From positions 1 to 20,051 of the forward strand of contig CAYMDP010000053.1 of NCBI GenBank assembly GCA_964389375.1: a stretch of 20,051 nucleotides of DNA. The letters run 5' to 3'. The translations under genes were made by a program, and so were the position numbers. Source of the stretch: CAYMDP01 sp964389375. GTDB lineage: Bacteria > Bdellovibrionota > Bdellovibrionia > Bdellovibrionales > UBA1609. Below are positions 1 through 7,413 of this stretch, one piece after another (position 1 is the first letter of the stretch; the number at the start of each line of letters is the position of its first letter). The notes below the pieces were generated by a model. It made no database searches, had not been told where the DNA came from, and saw only the letters and a program-made list of their open reading frames with translations.

Positions 1-61
1 CCGTCTCAACGCAGCAAAAATCGATGACACAATGTCATCGATTTTTGCTGCGTTGAGACGG
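1..61. repeat. 29-bp perfect inverted repeat with 3-nt loop at the window edge
   Basis: Bases 1-29 are the exact reverse complement of bases 33-61, with a 3-base loop (caa) at 30-32. The left arm begins at base 1, so the true arm length may be greater than seen. No T-run follows directly, and the stem centre is AT-rich, so it is not a classic terminator. It could be a natural extruding hairpin, part of a small mobile repeat, or a fold-back artefact at a contig end. Confidence 0.9.
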
Positions 62-85
62 GAAAAGGGAACTGTTACCGCAAAG

Positions 86-115
86 AAAAAGCCCAGCTTT
101 TGGCCGGGCTTTTTT
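86..115. terminator. Bidirectional rho-independent terminator
   Basis: The stem pairs AAAAAGCCC (86-94) with GGGCTTTTT (106-114), with a loop of 11 bases. A T-run follows on the plus strand, and the A-run gives the matching U-run on the minus strand. It lies 28 bases past the stop of the minus-strand outer-membrane protein gene (143-700), so it most likely ends that transcript. It may also end a transcript arriving from left of the window. Confidence 0.8.
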
Positions 116-142
116 GTGAGAGAATCTCTTTCTCTGTGATTC

Positions 143-700
143 TTAAGGCAAGGGAAGTGAGATATTCAGCATGTAGGTATTTGCTTTGAACTTTGGATTT
201 AAATCTGAAGTCGTTCCTCCAGACTCAGCCTTTGAGTATTCCGAATTGTACATCTCGAAATTGATCGCAAGAAAGGGAAGTCCTGTGTATCCGACTCCTA
301 GCTTCATTCCACTTCCATCTTTTACTTTAGAGCTTGTTCCACCGCTGCTTGTTGAAACTGTTGAGCTAAAGAAATAAGTGCCGTAAACGCGAAGAAGAAT
401 TGGGAAGTTAAATCCTACAAAAACACCCATATCTGTTGGAGTCATGTCGGTGGAAGTGGGTGTAGTTTTGGCTTTAAGCTTTCCGCTTTGAAACTCACCA
501 CCATACATTAAGCCAAGAGTATTCCAGCCCAGACGAGCGCCATATCCCATTCCAGAAACGTCGTCCTTTGTGGTGCCATCATCAATCTTTCCCGAAACAT
601 AACCCACGTAAGGTTCGATGTGGATTCCTGCATAAGCAGGGCTTGCACCAAAACCCAGGACCGTGATCGCAATTAAAATTTTACCGATTTTTTTGCTCAT
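143..700 (-). CDS. Small outer-membrane beta-barrel protein
   Basis: This 185-residue protein has a clear Sec signal peptide: a KK-containing start, a hydrophobic core and a cleavage site after AYA near residue 24. The mature part has alternating hydrophobic and polar stretches rich in Gly, Thr, Tyr and Ser (for example YGARLGWNTLGLMYGGEF) and ends in a hydrophobic strand, SLPLP. These are features of an 8-strand OmpA/OmpW/Opa-like barrel in the outer membrane. Its ligand or role cannot be read from the sequence. The ATG at 700 is preceded by a good ribosome site (GGAGAG, 6 bases away). The gene is monocistronic, diverges from aconitase and is followed by the terminator at 86-115. Confidence 0.8.
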   Translation of the reverse strand: MSKKIGKILIAITVLGFGASPAYAGIHIEPYVGYVSGKIDDGTTKDDVSGMGYGARLGWNTLGLMYGGEFQSGKLKAKTTPTSTDMTPTDMGVFVGFNFPILLRVYGTYFFSSTVSTSSGGTSSKVKDGSGMKLGVGYTGLPFLAINFEMYNSEYSKAESGGTTSDLNPKFKANTYMLNISLPLP

Positions 701-718
701 AAATGCTCTCCTTCGTAT

Positions 719-744
719 TTTTCGCCCAAAACAGAGGTTCTTTA
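719..744 (-). promoter_or_regulatory. Possible sigma-28 (FliA)-like promoter for the outer-membrane barrel gene
   Basis: On the minus strand TAAAGAAC (plus 737-744) is followed after 10 bases by GGCGAAAA (plus 719-726). The flagellar sigma factor consensus is TAAAGTTT, 11 bases, GCCGATAA. The -35 core TAAAG is exact, the -10 matches 6 of 8, and the spacer is one base short. The start of transcription would fall about 15 bases before the ATG, leaving room for the GGAGAG site. TTGACC further upstream (plus 760-765) has no convincing -10 at normal spacing. Confidence 0.25.
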
Positions 745-809
745 ATGGGACCCTTCTATGGTCAAGGCCTCTGGGGGCTTTGTCAAACCCTGGACCTTAG
801 AGGTCGAGG

Positions 810-840
810 TTGACACAAACGGCCACCCATTGCTTAGAAG
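810..840 (+). promoter_or_regulatory. Candidate sigma-70-type promoter for aconitase
   Basis: A perfect -35 box, TTGACA, lies at 810-815. The -10 element is weak: TAGAAG at 835-840 matches TATAAT at four positions, but with a 19-base spacer. Only the -35 is convincing, so an activator may be needed, or the match may be chance. Confidence 0.35.
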
Positions 841-884
841 CTTATGGGAGTGCGAGAATGGGATCTTCAATTTAAGGAGTCAAT

Positions 885-3146
885 ATGGCGCAGATCGAAA
901 CGACCAAAGCGATGGTTCAATCCGTTTATCAGAAATTAAATGAGAACCTAAAAACTGTTCGGAAGCGTTTAGGCCGCCCTCTGACCTTGGCTGAAAAAAT
1001 TCTTTATGGACATCTGGATCAGCCGGATTCTCAGGATATGACTCGCGGAAGTAGCTTTTTAAATTTGCGACCGGATCGAGTCGCTATGCAAGATGCAACA
1101 GCACAGATGGCCCTGCTGCAATTTATGTTGGCCGGTCGAGACGAATCGGCGGTTCCGGCGACTGTTCATTGTGATCACTTAATTCGCGCACAAGATGGCC
1201 TTGATGAAGACATGAAGGTCGCAATGGCTGAAAACAAAGAGGTCTTTGACTTTTTAGCAACCTGTTCAAGCCGCTACAACATTGGTTTTTGGAAGCCCGG
1301 TGCGGGAATTATTCATCAAGTGATTCTAGAAAATTATGCTTTTCCCGGTGGATTGATGATTGGGACAGATTCTCATACGCCAAATGCCGGTGGTCTTGGA
1401 ATGCTTGCGATTGGTGTCGGCGGAGCAGATGCTTCTGATGTGATGTCCGGGCTTCCCTGGGAAGTTAAAAATCCAAAGCTTATCGGTGTTCACTTAAAGG
1501 GTAAGATGAGGGGCTGGACTTCGGCAAAAGATGTCATTTTAAAACTTTGTGGGATTCTAACCGTCAAAGGTGGAACAAATAAAATCGTGGAATACTTTGG
1601 TGAGGGCTGTGAGTCGATCAGCTGTACCGGAAAAGCTACGATTACCAATATGGGAGCAGAGCTTGGTGCGACTTGTTCGGTATTTCCTTACGACTCGCGA
1701 ATGTCGACCTATTTAAAAACGACTGAAAGGGCAGATCTTGCAAAGCTTGCAGAAGAGAATAAGGATCTATTGGTTGCCGATCCCGAGACTTTAAAAGATC
1801 CAAAGTCTTATTATGACGAAGTGATCGAAATTGATCTTTCAGCTCTAGAGCCTCATCTAGTTGGTCCCCATAGTCCCGATGCGGCCCGCCCTTTAAGTGA
1901 AGTTAAAAAAGCCATGAAAGAAAATGGCTGGCCGACAAAGCTTTCTGCGGCCCTAGTGGGTTCTTGCACAAATTCGTCTTACGAAGATATTGGTCGAGCG
2001 ACTCATGTTGCGAAGCAAGCCCTGGCTCAGGGACACAAGATGCCACAGCTTTTTATGGTGTCCCCGGGGTCTTCTTTGATTAAAGCGACGATCGAGCGTG
2101 ACGGGATGATGCAAGTTCTTAACGATGTAGGTGCAACAGTTCTTGCCAACGCCTGTGGTCCTTGCATTGGTCAGTGGAACCGACCAAAAATGAAAAAAGG
2201 CGAAGTGAATGTGATCGTGAATAGTTTTAATCGAAACTTTCGCGGCAGAAATGATTCAAACCCTGAAACCCTATCTTTTATCGGCAGTCCTGAAGTAGTG
2301 ATGGCACTTGGTTTAGCGGGACGCTTAGATTTTAATCCCGAAACGGACGAGATCGAAAGCTCGAATGGCAAAAAAATTAAGTTAAAGGCTCCTGAAGCGG
2401 CAGAACTTCCAAGCTCAGGATTTGTTGCAGATCCAGATGGTTATCAAGCGCCTCAGGGGCGAAGTGTCGCAGTAAAGGTAGACGCGAAATCTGATCGCCT
2501 TCAAATCTTAGAGCCCTTTAAGGCTTGGTCCGGCGGGGATTTAAAAGATTTGCTGGTATTAGCTAAAGCCAAAGGGAAGTGCACTACGGATCACATTTCT
2601 CCCGCGGGCCCTTGGTTAAAGTATCGCGGTCACTTGGATAATATTTCGAACAATATGCTGATCGGTGCGACCAACTTTTTTAACGATCAGATTGGCAAAG
2701 GACGAAATGTTTTAACTGGGGAAACTGATAAAGAATTTCCTCAGATCGCAAGAGACTATAAAGCAAAGGGTCGCTCTTGGGTTGTCATCGGTGATGAAAA
2801 CTACGGTGAGGGCAGCAGCCGAGAGCATGCGGCGATGTCTCCAAGGTTTTTGGGTGCACTTGCCGTCATTACAAAAAGTTTCGCACGAATTCACGAGACC
2901 AACTTAAAGAAGCAAGGTGTGCTGGCTTTAAATTTTGCGAATCCAGCCGATTACGACAAAATTCGTGAAGATGACATCTTGGATATTTTGGGTTTGAAGG
3001 ATTTTGCTCCAAAGAAGAACCTAAAGTTAAATATTCGGCATAAAGACGGCAGCCAAGATCAAATCGAGCTTTCGCATAGTTTTAATGCTGAGCAGATCCG
3101 CTGGTTTAAAGCTGGATCGGCGTTGAACGCTCTTCGTAGCCTATAG
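885..3146 (+). CDS. acn: Aconitate hydratase, mitochondrial type
   Basis: Aconitase interconverts citrate and isocitrate through cis-aconitate in the TCA cycle, using a cytosolic [4Fe-4S] cluster. The 753-residue length fits the mitochondrial-type subfamily and is shorter than bacterial AcnA (about 890). Cluster ligands are C361 in GSCTNSS and C424/C427 in ANACGPCIG. Other family blocks are HCDHLI near 95, GTDSHTPNAGG near 160, TDHISPAGPW near 568 and the swivelling-domain block GDENYGEGSSREHAA near 637. All active-site blocks are present and the gene looks intact. The ATG at 885 has AAGGAG 6 bases upstream. It is apparently monocistronic, with its own terminator at 3155-3184. Confidence 0.97.
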   Translation: MAQIETTKAMVQSVYQKLNENLKTVRKRLGRPLTLAEKILYGHLDQPDSQDMTRGSSFLNLRPDRVAMQDATAQMALLQFMLAGRDESAVPATVHCDHLIRAQDGLDEDMKVAMAENKEVFDFLATCSSRYNIGFWKPGAGIIHQVILENYAFPGGLMIGTDSHTPNAGGLGMLAIGVGGADASDVMSGLPWEVKNPKLIGVHLKGKMRGWTSAKDVILKLCGILTVKGGTNKIVEYFGEGCESISCTGKATITNMGAELGATCSVFPYDSRMSTYLKTTERADLAKLAEENKDLLVADPETLKDPKSYYDEVIEIDLSALEPHLVGPHSPDAARPLSEVKKAMKENGWPTKLSAALVGSCTNSSYEDIGRATHVAKQALAQGHKMPQLFMVSPGSSLIKATIERDGMMQVLNDVGATVLANACGPCIGQWNRPKMKKGEVNVIVNSFNRNFRGRNDSNPETLSFIGSPEVVMALGLAGRLDFNPETDEIESSNGKKIKLKAPEAAELPSSGFVADPDGYQAPQGRSVAVKVDAKSDRLQILEPFKAWSGGDLKDLLVLAKAKGKCTTDHISPAGPWLKYRGHLDNISNNMLIGATNFFNDQIGKGRNVLTGETDKEFPQIARDYKAKGRSWVVIGDENYGEGSSREHAAMSPRFLGALAVITKSFARIHETNLKKQGVLALNFANPADYDKIREDDILDILGLKDFAPKKNLKLNIRHKDGSQDQIELSHSFNAEQIRWFKAGSALNALRSL

Positions 3147-3154
3147 ACGAAGCC

Positions 3155-3184
3155 AGTTGGCTGAATTAATTCAGCCAGCTTTTT
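3155..3184 (+). terminator. Rho-independent terminator of aconitase
   Basis: Bases 3155-3167 pair with 3168-3180 around GGCTGAATTAATTCAGCC (one T-G wobble, essentially a full palindrome). A run of five Ts follows at 3180-3184. It starts 9 bases after the aconitase stop. The stop codon of the convergent minus-strand gene (3166-3168) lies at its centre. The minus strand has no T-run after the stem, so it should act mainly on the plus strand. Confidence 0.8.
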
Positions 3185-3972
3185 AAAAGGCTTTGATAAT
3201 AAGATCGAGCCTCTGGCTGGCGGGCCTCGGCATCCAATGTTTCGATGCGGCTCCAGACCAGTGTCTCGAAGTCGGCAGCGATTTCTAAGTGATTTGTAAA
3301 AGCAGATTGAATGGCCGCTGCGACCGAAGGGTCGGAAGGATGAACATCCTTAAATAAGGTTTTCATCCGAAAGGCGGCTTCGGCAATTTGGTCCGCGGCA
3401 TAAACAGGATTGTTTTCCGAATAGGCCCGGTAAGCCTGATAAAAATTCTCTTTTAAAGTAAAAATAAATTGGCTGATGATGTTGCGACTCATTTGAGAGT
3501 TGAGGCTGTAATGTTCTTGGGTTCTAAGCCAGGTGGATTCCAGTTGCAGTGAAGAGCTTGGACCAAGCGAGCTATCTTTGCTCATGCCGAAAGCCCATTT
3601 GCGAAACTTCGAAGACAGTGGCTCCCAGATTGGCGCGCCTAATATATAAACTCCAAGTGTCGAGACTTGGGCAATAAAGATTGATGCAAACTGCAGTTCT
3701 GGAGGAAGTTGAGTTCCAAGGTAAGTGGTCAAAGCGGCACTGCCGACCATGCTTGCAATAAGAATCGCATAGCCGCGCTTTGATCGTGTGGGAGCCCCGG
3801 CATTTTCTAGAATTTTTTCTGCTTCTTCAGCAGTTTGCTGGCTAAGGTCTTGGGCGAAGTGAACATCTTTTTCGGTTTGGGATGAAGGTGAAAGTGATGC
3901 GCTACATTTCTTTATCGAGCCATAGGACGGACTGGATAGGCTAAGACTTAAGATTAAAATAAAAAACTTCAT
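3166..3972 (-). CDS. Unrecognised exported membrane protein under a cobalamin riboswitch
   Basis: I do not recognise this 268-residue protein. It starts with a Sec signal peptide (MKFFILILSLSLSS, likely cleaved after SYG near residue 19). A polar, Glu/Gln-rich stretch follows to about 65. Two hydrophobic segments (about 68-88 and 92-114) are separated by a short loop, consistent with a membrane hairpin. The remaining 150 residues are amphipathic helical with several Trp, Tyr and Glu/Arg residues and no Cys pair or metal motif that I can see. The ATG at 3972 follows GAGAGGA 5 bases upstream, and that site lies in a hairpin of the riboswitch leader. B12-responsive control is therefore likely, but nothing in the protein matches known B12 transport or B12-independent enzymes. 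Its C-terminal codons overlap the aconitase terminator. Confidence 0.75.
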   Translation of the reverse strand: MKFFILILSLSLSSPSYGSIKKCSASLSPSSQTEKDVHFAQDLSQQTAEEAEKILENAGAPTRSKRGYAILIASMVGSAALTTYLGTQLPPELQFASIFIAQVSTLGVYILGAPIWEPLSSKFRKWAFGMSKDSSLGPSSSLQLESTWLRTQEHYSLNSQMSRNIISQFIFTLKENFYQAYRAYSENNPVYAADQIAEAAFRMKTLFKDVHPSDPSVAAAIQSAFTNHLEIAADFETLVWSRIETLDAEARQPEARSYYQSLLKSWLN

Positions 3973-3977
3973 ATCGG

Positions 3978-4107
3978 TCCTCTCAGTTCGTGTGAGAATT
4001 GGATTCGAAGGGATCGGACTTATCGGTTAAACCGCTTACCGCTGCACGACAGTTCCAGAATTTCACTGGATTCACCTTATTTGCTGGAATGGATAACACA
4101 GAGGTCA
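3978..4107 (-). promoter_or_regulatory. Cobalamin (B12) riboswitch with sequestered ribosome binding site
   Basis: Read on the minus strand, the leader contains AATCCAGTG (GAA) TTCTGGAACTG followed by GTCGTGCAGCGGTAAGC. From memory this closely matches the E. coli btuB leader core (AATCCAGTG...AATCTGGAGCTG, then GACGCGCAGCGGTAAGG). TTATC upstream (minus strand, near plus 4092) can pair with GATAA (near plus 4020), which closes the core. GTCCGATCCC follows, resembling the J6/3 block (GTCCGA-GACCTGCC), but degenerate. The expression platform is a small hairpin, TCTCA-loop-TGAGA (plus 3993-3997 with 3981-3985). It covers the GAGAGG ribosome site of the 3166-3972 gene, so control should be at translation. 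Exact aptamer ends are estimates. Confidence 0.85.
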
Positions 4108-4112
4108 GGAAA

Positions 4113-4151
4113 GCATTAAACAGAATGAATAAAAATCATTCTGTTTAATGC
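4113..4151. repeat. 16-bp perfect hairpin with A/T-rich loop
   Basis: Bases 4113-4128 are the exact reverse complement of 4136-4151, with a 7-base loop (ATAAAAA, which reads TTTTTAT on the minus strand). It lies between the end of the M1 aminopeptidase gene and the 5' end of the cobalamin riboswitch. It may act as a second termination element for the aminopeptidase transcript, an mRNA end protector or an operator. The riboswitch promoter would have to lie in or near it. Confidence 0.85.
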
Positions 4152-4156
4152 ATTGA

Positions 4157-4180
4157 GTCCCGAAATTTTACTTCCGGGAC
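4157..4180 (-). terminator. GC-rich hairpin after the M1 aminopeptidase gene (terminator-like)
   Basis: On the minus strand GTCCCGGAA pairs with TTTCGGGAC around a 6-base loop (9 pairs including one G-U). The stem starts 6 bases after the stop codon. No U-run follows directly. The nearest one is in the loop of the next hairpin about 20 bases on. It could be a weak terminator or a 3' stabilising stem. Confidence 0.5.
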
Positions 4181-4186
4181 TGATTT

Positions 4187-6835
4187 CTACTTAGTAACGA
4201 CCGCGCGGCAGCGCTCGAGCTCTTGTCGGTTGATCAAAAGGCTCTTAAGGGCCATGGGATCCAGTTGCTTTTGATTTTCTTTTAAGAAGGGACTGAATGG
4301 ATCTTCTGAATTTGCGCAAGGAAAAGGCGCAAGACCAGAGAACAGCCGAATCTTCGAGCCCTGGGCGTTTTGGTTAACGACTTTAAGATCTTCGAAAAAC
4401 TCTTTCGCATAGCTTTGTCTTAGTGCGGATTGGTGGCGAGGGAATAAGCTTCTCGCCGCGGCTCTTAAGTGCGAAATTGGATACTTGGAATCTTTGCTTT
4501 TAAATTCTGTGATCCAAATTTGTTTGTTTTCCCAGTTTGGAAGACTTGCCAGACTTGCGATTCGGCCTTCTTCCCCATTTGCGCTTTTGTCTTTTTTGGA
4601 TTCTTTCGCAATCAGGTCTTCAACCTTAGGCCATTGATGACTTGAAAGCGTTGCAATCATTTCCCAACGCTGGTCTTGATCTATCTTAAGACCAGGGACT
4701 TGAGTTCGGCCCATCAAAAAATCTTCTAAGCGCTTAAGACTTTGCGCAGATGAAGCCCCTGCAATCAGCGCATTGAAGAAGCTTTGTTGAAGATCACTCT
4801 TAGGTTTTGCGGACTTCAGCCGCTCCCAAACAACTTTGTCATAAAGTGCGACAAATTCTTTAAATTTTTCAGAACTCGTCAGCTCACCTTTATAAAAGTA
4901 GCCCATGACAGAATGGCCACTGCTGAGAGATCGAATCAAGGCCCGCAAAATGGTTTCATCATTTTCAAGCTTTAGACCTAAATTCAGCGCCACTTTGCCG
5001 TACTCAAAGAAATCCAGCTTTGCCTCTTGAGTCATGTCCCAAAGGCTAGCCCAAAGCATTTGTCTTAAGAAAGGATCAGAAATCTTGTGAATGGAAGAAG
5101 ACAGATTTTGTGCCGAGATCGGATCAAAATTAACTTTAAAATAGGCGTGATCGTTCGAGTTTAAGTAAACAATGCTTGGGCACACTTTTCCGACGGCTTG
5201 TGGAAGCGCAGTTTTCGCTAGAGCGACTTCAGCCTTAAAGCGGTCGACAACCTTCATCTGATTCTTTTCAGGATTAAGCAAGGCGACTTCGAAGGAATGA
5301 GGTCGTAAATAGGGGTACTCTTTCGGCGCACTTTGTAGAATCTCTAGGCGATCGATCTTTCCCTGATGACAAGAAATCTCGGCTTGAAGGGTATTTAAGT
5401 TGGCCGTTTTAAGCCAAAGCTTTTCCCAAGACTTAAGATCTTTTCCCGATTGCTCGGCAAGGGCTCCGGTAAAGTCAGATAGGACCGTGTTTCCTTCAGC
5501 ATGTTTTTTAAAATATTTTTGAACGGCCAATTTAAAATTTTCTTCTCCGACATAATAAGAGAGCTGTTTTAAAACAGCGGCGCCTTTTCCGTAGGTGATC
5601 CCATCAAAATTGACCAGGGATCTGCGTGTATCTAGGACCTCGGTCATAATTGGGTGGGTTGTGACCAATTGATCTTCCCAATAAGCCCAAGACTTAGAAC
5701 CGAAAAACATACGCCAAGAATCTTTAAATTCAGAAAATTCAGCAAGTGAATGAGCGGCCATGTAAGTTGCAAAACTTTCGTTTAGCCACAGCTCGTCCCA
5801 CCACCTCATGGTCACTAAGTTTCCAAACCACATATGTGCCATTTCGTGCATAATCACGCTGGCTAAAGAGTAGCGCTGGGCGCGAGTGACTTGACCCCGC
5901 GAAATAAATCTTTCGCTAAATGTTACGGCTGCAACATTTTCCATCGCTCCTGCTGAAAATCCAGGAACGATCAGCTGATCATACTTTTTGTAAGGGTAAG
6001 CAAAGTCAAAATACTTGTCGAAGTAATCAAAGCCCTGCTTGGTGAATCCGAACCAATCTTTTAAGACCACATGTTTTGCAAGACTTGGTCGGGCGAAGAG
6101 TCTTAATGGATATTTGTAGGTGTTGTCTTCCCAAACTTTGTAGGGACCCGCATGAAGGGACCAGAGGTAAGTACTGAAGACAGCACTTTCCGGGAAATGC
6201 CACAGGCTCGTCTTTGGATCCAATTTTTCGATTTTGGTCTCACGAGTTGCGGTAACGACTTGCCAGCTTGCTGGAACTTTAATTTGTGCGCTGAAGGTCG
6301 CTTTTAGATCGGGTTGATCAAAATTTGGAAAGACTCGGTTTGCAGAATAGGGTTGGAATTGAGAATGAATAAAAAGGTTTTGATCAATGGGGTCTTTAAA
6401 GACAGTTAGGCCGGCCCCATCGCGAGCAAATTTCTGTTTAAAATCAACTTGGATTTTATTAAGACCAAGTTTCAACATTTTCTTCGGAAGAGTGATTGAA
6501 ACCTGATCGTGAAGGATTGGGCTTTCTTGATCGTTGATTAAAATCCGTGTCACTTCCCCTTTGAAGAAATCCAAGCGCAAGTCACTTTTAAGTTTTAGGA
6601 TCTCGGCTTCGATCTGAGTGGATCCCGAAAAACCTTCTTCTCCTGCCGTCAGATCAAAGGTCAAATCATAACGAAGTTTTCCCAGCATTTCCTTGCGCTC
6701 AAGGCTTTCTTCTAAGCTTAAATTTGCAATAGGTTCTGTTGGGGGACTTTCTTTTTTAAGAGTGGTGCAAGAGCCCACAAGTAAAGCGAGAGTGAGGCCC
6801 AGTATCCGAATGCATTTGTACTTTTGTCTTTCCAT
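4187..6835 (-). CDS. M1-family zinc aminopeptidase, predicted lipoprotein
   Basis: This enzyme removes N-terminal residues from peptides. The 882-residue protein has all M1 marks: exopeptidase motif GAMEN at about 296-300, zinc motif HEMAH at 330-334 with the third ligand E353 in LWLNESFA, and the catalytic Tyr in TYGKGAAVL near 415. The order is an N-terminal beta domain, the thermolysin-like domain and a long helical C-terminal half of the ERAP1-C type. I chose the ATG at 6835 because GGGGG lies 4 bases upstream and it gives a compact lipoprotein signal ending in LLVGSC. A GTG at 6856 would add 7 residues. Cys is followed by TT, so outer-membrane anchoring is likely. A lipidated, exported M1 enzyme suits digestion of external or prey peptides, but that role is inferred. 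It is the last gene of the minus-strand series. Confidence 0.92.
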   Translation of the reverse strand: MERQKYKCIRILGLTLALLVGSCTTLKKESPPTEPIANLSLEESLERKEMLGKLRYDLTFDLTAGEEGFSGSTQIEAEILKLKSDLRLDFFKGEVTRILINDQESPILHDQVSITLPKKMLKLGLNKIQVDFKQKFARDGAGLTVFKDPIDQNLFIHSQFQPYSANRVFPNFDQPDLKATFSAQIKVPASWQVVTATRETKIEKLDPKTSLWHFPESAVFSTYLWSLHAGPYKVWEDNTYKYPLRLFARPSLAKHVVLKDWFGFTKQGFDYFDKYFDFAYPYKKYDQLIVPGFSAGAMENVAAVTFSERFISRGQVTRAQRYSLASVIMHEMAHMWFGNLVTMRWWDELWLNESFATYMAAHSLAEFSEFKDSWRMFFGSKSWAYWEDQLVTTHPIMTEVLDTRRSLVNFDGITYGKGAAVLKQLSYYVGEENFKLAVQKYFKKHAEGNTVLSDFTGALAEQSGKDLKSWEKLWLKTANLNTLQAEISCHQGKIDRLEILQSAPKEYPYLRPHSFEVALLNPEKNQMKVVDRFKAEVALAKTALPQAVGKVCPSIVYLNSNDHAYFKVNFDPISAQNLSSSIHKISDPFLRQMLWASLWDMTQEAKLDFFEYGKVALNLGLKLENDETILRALIRSLSSGHSVMGYFYKGELTSSEKFKEFVALYDKVVWERLKSAKPKSDLQQSFFNALIAGASSAQSLKRLEDFLMGRTQVPGLKIDQDQRWEMIATLSSHQWPKVEDLIAKESKKDKSANGEEGRIASLASLPNWENKQIWITEFKSKDSKYPISHLRAAARSLFPRHQSALRQSYAKEFFEDLKVVNQNAQGSKIRLFSGLAPFPCANSEDPFSPFLKENQKQLDPMALKSLLINRQELERCRAVVTK

Positions 6836-6882
6836 TATTCCCCCTTGTTCTAGCACCTAGTTGCAAATGAGGAAGAAGATGC

Positions 6883-7413
6883 TTATTCAAGAATTCGCAT
6901 CAAATATTCGGTTCGAACAGAGTCTCCCTCAATGGTGTAAACTTCTAGACTTTGACCGTCAGATTGCAAGCCTTTTTCTATGAAATAGTCCTGAAGTTTT
7001 GGATAGACTTTCATAGGACCGATTGCAGGAGATCCGCTGAATTCAGCGGTGACAAAGCGCCCCTCAGGAAATGTTCTGACCTCAAAAGGAGCTTGAAGGT
7101 TTTCTGGAATTTGATCTGTGATGCAGCCCGCAAAAGATCTTAATCGATCCTCGTCGACAATCTGTGGATTATCCAAATATTGTCCAAAGCTTCTTTCGCA
7201 AGGAATCTTTAGAAGATCAGCTAGGTTTTCGACCTGCATAATTTTTTCGCCAATTTTGTGGTAAGCCCCTCGGTGCTCTTGACCGAGCAAAATCAATTCT
7301 GTGCGAGTCGATTCCCCAACAAGGACGTCTTCCGAGAATCCTAAGTGCAAATAAAGGTAAGTTCCGATTCCAATAAAAATCCCGATGATCGTCGCAAAGG
7401 CCCATTTTACCAT
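6883..7413 (-). CDS. Membrane-anchored GyrI-like / effector-binding-domain protein
   Basis: The protein has 176 residues. Residues 4-24 are one hydrophobic segment (WAFATIIGIFIGIGTYLYL), most likely an uncleaved inner-membrane anchor. Residues 55-176 resemble the GyrI-like / BmrR-type small-molecule-binding fold: a strand near FVTAEFSGSP, the helix YPKLQDYFIEKGL and the final strands LEVYTIEGDSVRTEYLMRI, the usual LEIYxxD...T.i.iPi region. There is no DNA-binding domain, so it is not a classic regulator. The ATG at 7413 overlaps the end of the upstream redoxin gene by 7 bases, so the two are translationally linked. The ligand is unknown. Confidence 0.65.
   Translation of the reverse strand: MVKWAFATIIGIFIGIGTYLYLHLGFSEDVLVGESTRTELILLGQEHRGAYHKIGEKIMQVENLADLLKIPCERSFGQYLDNPQIVDEDRLRSFAGCITDQIPENLQAPFEVRTFPEGRFVTAEFSGSPAIGPMKVYPKLQDYFIEKGLQSDGQSLEVYTIEGDSVRTEYLMRILE

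Noticed and set aside
758..943. 61-codon plus-strand frame before and into aconitase
   Set aside because: It overlaps the start of aconitase in another frame and covers its promoter and ribosome site. The protein looks random.
4001..4080. Possible tRNA or other RNA gene in the gap after 3972
   Set aside because: There is no acceptor stem, anticodon arm or GGTTCRA box. The conserved blocks fit the cobalamin aptamer instead.
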